The notes beneath the pieces were generated by a model. It was not told where the DNA came from, made no database searches, and saw only the letters and a program-made list of their open reading frames with translations. Of a DNA stretch of 25,973 bases, positions 21,099-25,973 are shown piece after piece (positions within the stretch are counted from its first letter, which is position 1; each line of letters opens with the position of its first letter). Position numbers and translations under genes: made by a program. The DNA lies in IMG/VR virus record IMGVR_UViG_3300040810_000016, positions 1 to 25,973 of that record. One strand, given 5' to 3'. This stretch comes from a virus.

Positions 21099-22595
21099 AT
21101 GGCAGTAAATCTATTCGGTTTTAAGATTGGTAAAGATGTTGATGAAAAACAACTCGACAATTTACCTTCATTCGTACCACCAGCACAAGATGATGGAAGC
21201 ATCACTGTTGCTGAAGGCGGTGCGTTTGGCACAACCGTAGACTTAGATAATACAGTAAAGAATGAAGCACAACTTATCACAAAATATCGTGAAATGGCTC
21301 AACAACCAGAAGCGGAAAGAGCGATTGACGATATTGTAAATGAGGCTATTGTTGCTGATGATAATCAAGCACCGATTGAGATTGTGCTTGATGATATTCA
21401 ACAACCAGAATCAATCAAAAAGAAAATTCGTGAAGAGTTTGAATATATTCTCAAGTTGATGAAGTTCAACTACAGAGGATATGATATCTTTCGTCACTGG
21501 TATGTTGATGGTAGAATATACTATCATATCGTCATTGACGTAAAGAATCCAAGATTAGGTATTAAAGAACTAAGACATATTGATCCTCGCAAAATCAAAA
21601 AAGTTCGTAAAGAGAAGCGTGATCCAAATCGTAGACTAAATGAAGAAACTCTTGTCAAGAAGTATGATGAGTTCTTTGTATATCAGTCTAAGGGCATTAC
21701 ATCAGAAGGAGAGGGTCTAAAGATCGCTCCAGATTCAATCGCTTATTGTCACAGTGGATTGCTAGACAATCGTAACTACACAGTTTTATCGTACCTTCAT
21801 AAAGCACTGAAACCTCTTAATCAGTTGCGTATGCTAGAAGATGCGACAGTTATCTATCGCTTGGCCCGTGCGCCTGAGCGTAGAATCTTTTACATTGATG
21901 TGGGTAACTTACCTAAAGCGAAAGCGGAACAATACTTGCGTGACATGATGGTCAAGCACAAGAACAAACTTGTATATGATGCAAATACAGGTGAAGTAAG
22001 AGATGACAGAAAGTTTCTTACAATGCTTGAAGATTATTGGTTGCCTCGTAGAGAAGGTGGTAGAGGAACAGAAATCACTACACTTCCAGGCGGTCAAAAT
22101 CTAGGTGAGATGGAAGATGTCAACTACTTCAAGAATAAACTCTATGAAGCATTGAATGTTCCTACCACAAGACTACAAGCAGATGGTGCTTTCAATCTCG
22201 GTCGTGCATCAGAGATTACAAGAGATGAACTAAAGTTCTCTCGTTTTGTAAACCGTTTGAGAACTCGCTTCTCAGAAATATTTCATATTCTACTTGAGAG
22301 ACAACTTCTACTCAAAGGTGTGATTACAGCACAAGAGTGGAAAGAAATGCAAGATGATATTCATTATGATTTTATGGAAGATAATCACTTTGCTGAACTG
22401 AAAGATAGTGAAATCCTTGAGAATAGATTACGTCTACTTGCTGACGTTGATCAGTATACAGGTAAATACTTCTCTGTTTCATGGATTCAAAAGAATGTTC
22501 TTAGACAATCTGAAGAAGATATTGAGCAAATTCAACAAGAGATTGAAGACGAGGGTGGCGGTGAGATTGAAGGTGATGAAGATGAATTTATGTAA
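21099..22595 (+). CDS. 20: Portal protein gp20 (498 aa)
   Basis: T4 gp20-type portal (T4 524 aa): the 12-subunit ring at the head vertex through which gp17 pumps DNA and on which the prohead nucleates. Landmarks: K-Y-R-E-M-A-Q-Q-P-E-A-E-R-A-I-D-D-I-V-N-E-A (about 62-83), F-R-H-W-Y-V-D-G-R-I-Y-Y-H, L-R-H-I-D-P-R-K-I-K-K-V-R, R-A-P-E-R-R-I-F-Y-I-D-V-G-N-L-P, and L-N-V-P-T-T-R-L near the tunnel region. The C-terminus is strongly acidic (E-D-E-G-G-G-E-I-E-G-D-E-D-E). The first gene of the head-assembly unit, it has its own late promoter. Confidence 0.96.
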   Translation: MAVNLFGFKIGKDVDEKQLDNLPSFVPPAQDDGSITVAEGGAFGTTVDLDNTVKNEAQLITKYREMAQQPEAERAIDDIVNEAIVADDNQAPIEIVLDDIQQPESIKKKIREEFEYILKLMKFNYRGYDIFRHWYVDGRIYYHIVIDVKNPRLGIKELRHIDPRKIKKVRKEKRDPNRRLNEETLVKKYDEFFVYQSKGITSEGEGLKIAPDSIAYCHSGLLDNRNYTVLSYLHKALKPLNQLRMLEDATVIYRLARAPERRIFYIDVGNLPKAKAEQYLRDMMVKHKNKLVYDANTGEVRDDRKFLTMLEDYWLPRREGGRGTEITTLPGGQNLGEMEDVNYFKNKLYEALNVPTTRLQADGAFNLGRASEITRDELKFSRFVNRLRTRFSEIFHILLERQLLLKGVITAQEWKEMQDDIHYDFMEDNHFAELKDSEILENRLRLLADVDQYTGKYFSVSWIQKNVLRQSEEDIEQIQQEIEDEGGGEIEGDEDEFM

Positions 22596-22611
22596 TCTAG
22601 TTGTTTTGTTT

Positions 22612-22619
22612 TATAAATA
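22612..22619 (+). promoter_or_regulatory. T4-type late promoter for the 67-to-21 prohead group
   Basis: Exact TATAAATA, 16 bp after the gp20 stop and 20 bp before the 66-aa core gene. ATCTA (22595-22599) and TAGAT (22618-22622) form a 5-bp inverted repeat around and partly overlapping it. The Shine-Dalgarno TAGGAG is at 22625-22630. Confidence 0.8.
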
Positions 22620-22638
22620 GATCATAGGAGATTTTAAT

Positions 22639-22839
22639 ATGTCAGACTACACAACAAGAGATGCAGTAGAGTTTGCTTTTGATGGCAACACTGCAAAGTT
22701 TAAAGATGCTATCAACAGTATTATGGCTGATAAAGTCGCTGATGCTATTGAACTAAAGAGAGTTGAAGTGTCATCTCAATTTATGTCTGCACAAGATACA
22801 GACCAAGGGGAAACCGATGTCCAAGATTCAGAAGTTTAA
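22639..22839 (+). CDS. 67: Prohead core protein, gp67-like (66 aa)
   Basis: Small acidic protein in the gene 67 position, directly after the portal gene, as in T4 (gp67, 80 aa), where it is an internal scaffold component cleaved by gp21. The text T-T-R-D-A-V-E-F-A-F-D-G-N-T-A-K-F-K-D-A-I-N-S-I-M is the pattern of marine gp67-like proteins; the remainder is a helix (K-V-A-D-A-I-E-L-K-R-V-E-V) and an acidic tail. Shine-Dalgarno TAGGAG, 8 nt before ATG. It overlaps the next gene by 23 bp. The assignment rests on position plus this short pattern. Confidence 0.8.
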   Translation: MSDYTTRDAVEFAFDGNTAKFKDAINSIMADKVADAIELKRVEVSSQFMSAQDTDQGETDVQDSEV

Positions 22840-23485
22840 AACTTTCCTCGAAGCAAGCGCCGCTGATTTGACGCCTGTTAAGAAGGATGATGATGAAAGA
22901 AAGAAAGCAAAGTATCGCTCAAAGGGTGAGCAAGATTTTGCTGATGCTCATACAACTGAAACTGAGCCTCATCCAACTGCCGATCCTTCTGTTCACAACG
23001 GTTCTACACAACCAACATCACCAAAAGGTTCTGATGCTGGTGAGAAACAAGTTGTAGCCGCAGGCACATCTGTAAAAGAGCCTGCAGGCGGTGGTGACTC
23101 AAAGCGTTCTGCTGATAAGAAACAGGGTGATATGACACCTGTAAATCCTATCAAAGAAGCAAAGCAGACTAAAGAAGAAGAAGAGCCTGAAGACGAAGAC
23201 GAAGATGATGAGGACGAAGAAGACGAAGACGAAGATGATGAAGAAGAACTTGAAGAAGGTGTAATGGACACACTCAGAAAAATCGTCAAAGATAAGCAGA
23301 TGCAGAAAGTCAAGTTTGCAAACGGTAAGACAATGCGTATCGACATGGCAACTGCGGCGGCTATGGTAAATGCATACGATAAGCGTATCAAGAATGATGC
23401 AACAAAGAAAAAGTTTGCTGATGCTGTAGAGAAAGACCCAAACTCATTTATGAAAATGATGGATGTCGCAATGGGAGGTAAGTAA
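22817..23485 (+). CDS. Acidic prohead core protein in the gene 68 position (222 aa)
   Basis: Start chosen at ATG 22817 (M-S-K-I-Q-K-F-K-T-F-L-E), which has AAGGGG just upstream; a TTG 18 codons earlier would give an unlikely N-terminus. Three parts: a charged, Pro/Gly/Ser-rich N-terminal region (1-115); an almost unbroken Asp/Glu tract (120-147); and a basic helical domain (148-222: L-R-K-I-V-K-D-K-Q-M-Q-K-V-K-F-A-N-G). L145-E-E147 fits the T4 prohead protease cleavage pattern [LI]-x-E and would separate the acidic from the basic part. T4 gp68 is 141 aa; I infer a scaffold/core role from position and charge, not from clear sequence similarity. Confidence 0.75.
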   Translation: MSKIQKFKTFLEASAADLTPVKKDDDERKKAKYRSKGEQDFADAHTTETEPHPTADPSVHNGSTQPTSPKGSDAGEKQVVAAGTSVKEPAGGGDSKRSADKKQGDMTPVNPIKEAKQTKEEEEPEDEDEDDEDEEDEDEDDEEELEEGVMDTLRKIVKDKQMQKVKFANGKTMRIDMATAAAMVNAYDKRIKNDATKKKFADAVEKDPNSFMKMMDVAMGGK

Positions 23486-23769
23486 TGGCTATTAAAGTTC
23501 TGGCAAATACAGTTGCTTTTACAACTTCTGCAAATAATGTATATAATGCTACCGCTGTTCGTATCACTAACGATGGTACTGCTAGAACTATTGTAATAGC
23601 AAATACTGCTGATCCACAAGAAAACGGACAACATGGTAACTATCCAGGCGGTCAAGTATCTATTCGTTTGAACGCTAACGAGGTTGTAACTATCCGTAAG
23701 CGTCCTCAAGATACAATCACTGCGAATAGTGGTGTATTTGGAACCAAAGTAGCGGAGATTGCAACATGA
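23485..23769 (+). CDS. Small beta-rich protein of the prohead gene group (94 aa)
   Basis: Not recognised by function. The sequence alternates short beta-type stretches (A-I-K-V-L-A-N-T-V-A-F, A-R-T-I-V-I-A-N-T, G-Q-V-S-I-R-L, E-V-V-T-I-R-K-R) with Gly/Asn turns, so a single beta-sandwich or barrel is likely. There are no cysteines or membrane segments. Its ATG overlaps the upstream stop (TAATG) and its stop overlaps the gp21 start (ATGA), a tight coupling that implies a role in head assembly, perhaps a minor capsid or decoration protein. T4 has no gene between 68 and 21; I believe similar small genes occur here in marine relatives, but cannot check. Confidence 0.75.
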   Translation: MAIKVLANTVAFTTSANNVYNATAVRITNDGTARTIVIANTADPQENGQHGNYPGGQVSIRLNANEVVTIRKRPQDTITANSGVFGTKVAEIAT

Positions 23770-24428
23770 GCCTAAAACTTATTTGCGAAGTCAACGAAGA
23801 CATTAACTATATCACAGAAGCAAAAGACGAGAGTGGTAAGAAATCTTACTTCATCGAAGGTGTCTTTATGCAAGGTGATATCAAGAATCGTAACGGTCGT
23901 GTATATCCAGCAGAAACTCTTGCAAAAGAGGTTGCTAGATATAACAAAGAATATGTTGAAAAGAAAAGAGCGTATGGTGAACTAGGTCATCCTCAAGGTC
24001 CAACAATCAACCTTGAGCGAGTTTCACACATGATTACTGAACTAAAACAAGATGGTTCAAACTTCATGGGTAAAGCGAAGATTATGACAGAGACACCATA
24101 TGGAGCAATCGTCAAGTCGCTTATGGACGAAGGCGCACAACTTGGAGTATCAAGTCGTGGTATGGGCAGTCTCAAGGCTGGTAAGTCTGGCGCACAAGAA
24201 GTGCAAAAAGATTTCTATCTTGCTACTGCCGCTGACATTGTTGCAGACCCATCTGCACCAGATGCATTTGTAAATGGTATCATGGAAAGCAAAGAATGGG
24301 TTTGGGAGAATGGAGTAATCAGAGAAGCCACTATCGCTGATTATGAAACAAAAATCAAGAAGGCTTCCAAGTCTGAACTAGAGAGCGTTAAACTCAAAGT
24401 TTTTGAATCTTTCCTCTCAAAGTTGTAA
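23766..24428 (+). CDS. 21: Prohead core maturation protease gp21 (220 aa)
   Basis: T4 gp21-type serine protease (T4 212 aa) that sits in the prohead core and, after assembly, cleaves scaffold and capsid proteins at [LI]-x-E sites. Visible motifs: G-V-F-M-Q-G-D-I-K-N-R-N-G-R-V-Y (33-47), the catalytic His in G-E-L-G-H-P (H75), the catalytic Ser in L-G-V-S-S-R-G-M-G (S129 or S130), and a likely third catalytic residue in A-A-D-I-V-A-D-P (D157 or D161). The fold is shared with herpesvirus assemblins. The start codon overlaps the stop of the 94-aa gene (ATGA). Confidence 0.95.
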   Translation: MSLKLICEVNEDINYITEAKDESGKKSYFIEGVFMQGDIKNRNGRVYPAETLAKEVARYNKEYVEKKRAYGELGHPQGPTINLERVSHMITELKQDGSNFMGKAKIMTETPYGAIVKSLMDEGAQLGVSSRGMGSLKAGKSGAQEVQKDFYLATAADIVADPSAPDAFVNGIMESKEWVWENGVIREATIADYETKIKKASKSELESVKLKVFESFLSKL

Positions 24429-24431
24429 TAT

Positions 24432-24439
24432 TATAAATA
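24432..24439 (+). promoter_or_regulatory. T4-type late promoter for gene 22
   Basis: Exact TATAAATA directly after the gp21 stop. GTAAT (24425-24429) and ATTAC (24455-24459) form a 5-bp inverted repeat around it; the right arm is also part of a 10-bp palindrome AGTAATTACT (24451-24460). The Shine-Dalgarno AAGGAG (24464-24469) follows. Confidence 0.8.
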
Positions 24440-24475
24440 TAAGTTAAATGAGTAATTACTGAAAAGGAGACTCAA

Positions 24476-25546
24476 ATGTCCGATCAAGAACTAGATATGC
24501 AAGAGGATGAAGCCATCCTTGATGCACAGGAAGTTGTAGAGGACATTGCTACTGATGAAGAAACCATTGAGGAAGCCAAGACATCTGAAGAAGAGATCAA
24601 GGCTGAAGAGGTAAACGAATCAGCGGCAATGCCTAAGACAAAAATTGGCATGATCAATGCAATGGCTGCCGCCATGAAAGAAATGAAAAAAGATGACCTT
24701 ATGGCATCTTATGGAAAAATGATGGCCGCAATGCATCCAGGCGCTGATGACGAAGAAGAAGCACCAGCCGAGGAAAGCAAGAAAGTATCTGCTAGAGAGA
24801 GCAAGAAAGTTACTAAGGAAGACGTTGATGTGTCTGCTGACGTACAGGCTCTATTCGGTGACGAAGAACTTTCAGAAGAGTTCAAAGATAAAGCAACAAC
24901 TATCTTTGAAGCCGCTGTTCTTTCAAAAGTCAACGAAGTTCTAGAATCTGCTGATGTTGATCTCGCTTCTGATCTTGAAGCAGAGAAAGAGACAATGGTA
25001 GAAGACTTGACCACGAAACTAGATGACTACCTTGAGTATGTCGCTGAAGAGTGGATGAAAGAAAACGAACTTGCTATCGAAAAGGGTATTCGTGCAGAAA
25101 TCGTTGAGAACTTCATGCATGGTCTACGCAACTTGTTTGCTGAAAACTACATCGACATTCCAGAAGAGAAAGTCGACCTTGTAGACGAACTTGCTGGTAA
25201 AGTTGAAGAACTTGAAGCATCCGTCAATGAGGAAGTTGAGCGCAACATCGAAATCAAAAAAGAACTTGTCGAGATGAAGAAAGACAAAGCACTCTCTATC
25301 GTGTGCGAAGGTCTAACCGATTCACAAGTTGAAAAGATGAAGTCACTAGCAGAGGGTGTAGACTTTGATGAAGACACCTATGCTGATAAACTAGCGACAA
25401 TCAAAGAAAACTACTTCCCAGCGGAAGAAGTTGTTGAGAATGATGCGACTGATGAAGAACCTCTTGAAATCGAAGAAGAGGCTACTGAAGTGACAGGCTC
25501 TATGGCTGCTTACACCCAAGCCATTTCAAGAAGCATCAAAAAGTAA
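24476..25546 (+). CDS. 22: Prohead scaffold (major core) protein gp22 (356 aa)
   Basis: T4 gp22-type scaffold: the capsid is built around it and gp21 then degrades it to small peptides. The protein is very acidic and almost entirely helical: an acidic N-terminus (1-48), M-P-K-T-K-I-G-M-I-N-A-M-A-A-A-M-K-E-M-K-K-D (about 52-75), long coiled-coil segments (about 225-275), and a C-terminus A-Y-T-Q-A-I-S-R-S-I-K-K typical of marine gp22. At 356 aa it is longer than T4 gp22 (269 aa), with the extra length mostly in the acidic N-terminal half. Strong Shine-Dalgarno AAAAGGAG. Confidence 0.93.
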   Translation: MSDQELDMQEDEAILDAQEVVEDIATDEETIEEAKTSEEEIKAEEVNESAAMPKTKIGMINAMAAAMKEMKKDDLMASYGKMMAAMHPGADDEEEAPAEESKKVSARESKKVTKEDVDVSADVQALFGDEELSEEFKDKATTIFEAAVLSKVNEVLESADVDLASDLEAEKETMVEDLTTKLDDYLEYVAEEWMKENELAIEKGIRAEIVENFMHGLRNLFAENYIDIPEEKVDLVDELAGKVEELEASVNEEVERNIEIKKELVEMKKDKALSIVCEGLTDSQVEKMKSLAEGVDFDEDTYADKLATIKENYFPAEEVVENDATDEEPLEIEEEATEVTGSMAAYTQAISRSIKK

Positions 25547-25585
25547 ATTTTTATAAATATTGTAATAAAAGGCTGATAGTTTACT
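25542..25585 (+). promoter_or_regulatory. T4-type late promoter for gene 23, between inverted-repeat arms
   Basis: Exact TATAAATA at 25552-25559, 41 bp before the gp23 ATG. AGTAAA (25542-25547, overlapping the gp22 stop) and TTTACT (25580-25585) are reverse complements; the right arm abuts the Shine-Dalgarno AAAGGAG (25586-25592). The promoter is clear; the 6-bp AT-rich repeat is weak on its own. Confidence 0.75.
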
Positions 25586-25600
25586 AAAGGAGAAACTAAA

Positions 25601-25973
25601 ATGTATCAATCTGATGAACTTCAAAAGAAGTGGCAGCCAGTTCTTGAACACGCAGACCTTGAGCCAATCAAGGACGCACACAAGAGAGCCGTTACTGCAA
25701 CACTTCTAGAAAACCAAGAGCGTTCTGCCCGTGAGCAGGCTCAGGGTACTGGTGGTTACAATGCTCCAACACTTCTTGGGGAAGCCGCTCCTGTTAACGC
25801 AATGGGCGCATCTTCTTCAACTGCAAGTGCTGGTTCTGTAGATATCTACGATCCTGTTCTTATCTCACTTGTTCGCCGCTCAATGCCGAACCTTATCGCT
25901 TATGATATTGCTGGCGTCCAGCCAATGACTGGTCCAACTGGTCTTATCTTTGCGATGCGTTCACGCTACTCAA
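25601..25973 (+). CDS. 23: Major capsid protein gp23 (5' part, cut by the window end)
   Basis: The first 124 codons of the T4 gp23-type major head protein; T4 gp23 has 521 aa, so about three quarters is missing. The N-terminus M-Y-Q-S-D-E-L-Q-K-K-W-Q-P-V-L-E and P-I-K-D-A-H-K-R-A-V-T-A-T-L-L-E-N-Q match marine gp23. L59-G-E61 followed by A-A-P fits the gp21 cleavage pattern [LI]-x-E and lies close to the T4 propeptide length of 65, so the mature protein probably starts at A62. The mature part begins with the conserved I-Y-D-P-V-L-I-S-L-V-R-R-S-M-P-N-L-I-A-Y-D-I and G-V-Q-P-M-T-G-P-T-G-L-I-F. Confidence 0.96.
   Translation, partial: MYQSDELQKKWQPVLEHADLEPIKDAHKRAVTATLLENQERSAREQAQGTGGYNAPTLLGEAAPVNAMGASSSTASAGSVDIYDPVLISLVRRSMPNLIAYDIAGVQPMTGPTGLIFAMRSRYS

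Noticed and set aside
22993-23709. Long open frame on the - strand (238 codons) opposite the acidic core gene
   Set aside because: It is an artefact of the Asp/Glu tract: GAA/GAC/GAT repeats read backwards give poly-Ser with no stops. It has no ribosome binding site, spans two good + strand genes, and no - strand gene is seen elsewhere.
25157-25377. Ser-rich - strand frames opposite gp22
   Set aside because: As with the acidic core gene, Glu/Asp-rich helices read backwards give Ser/Phe-rich open frames. There are no start signals.

Overview
The window is a late structural cassette of a T4-like marine myovirus (tailed phage with a contractile tail). Every gene I accept is on the + strand. Evidence for the type of organism: the conserved T4 late gene order 13-14-15-16-17-18-19-20-67-(68-like)-21-22-23 is present and ordered; intergenic gaps are short and carry the T4-type late promoter TATAAATA instead of sigma70-type promoters; the DNA is AT-rich; and the fibre genes have the modular, repeat-rich architecture common in phages of marine bacteria. 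The host cannot be read from this window. A SAR11, Roseobacter-type or cyanobacterial host would all fit, and no host-derived metabolic gene is present to decide.

Left part (1-13407), tail fibre/adhesin region. Two small structural proteins (69-332, 332-736), a small coiled-coil protein (745-1032), two mid-size fibre-like proteins with N-termini resembling Mtd_N (1050-2252, 2318-3412), and three large fibres of 1331, 850 and 1002 aa (3409-7404, 7453-10005, 10399-13407). Each large fibre ends in a peptidase-S74 type intramolecular chaperone. A 115-aa accessory protein lies between the second and third fibre. The large fibres are mosaics: they share duplicated stalk modules, a 147-bp tandem repeat, a 45-bp perfect repeat, and blocks that are clearly GC-richer than the rest of the phage.

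Middle part (13461-18437), neck and packaging: gp13 and gp14 neck proteins, gp15 tail terminator, gp16 small terminase, a 46-aa very basic protein, a staphylococcal-nuclease-like protein with all catalytic residues, and gp17 large terminase. Most of these genes overlap by 1-23 bp, so translational coupling is likely. The basic peptide and the nuclease sit between the two terminase subunits, where T4 has nothing.

Right part (18509-25973), tail sheath gp18, tail tube gp19, portal gp20, then prohead assembly: gp67-like core protein, an acidic gp68-position protein, a 94-aa beta-rich protein, prohead protease gp21, scaffold gp22 and the first 124 codons of major capsid protein gp23.

Regulation: nine exact TATAAATA boxes (one inside a gene) and one variant precede transcription units. 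Several lie between the arms of an inverted repeat. The clearest is between genes 19 and 20, where TATAAATA forms the start of the loop of a rho-independent-type terminator. This arrangement could silence or end read-through transcripts while leaving promoter-initiated mRNA unaffected. I see no defence system, mobile element, CRISPR array, tRNA or novel enzyme system here. The notable points are the nested promoter/terminator design, the fibre mosaicism and the extra genes between the terminase subunits. No stretch over 300 bases lacks a gene.
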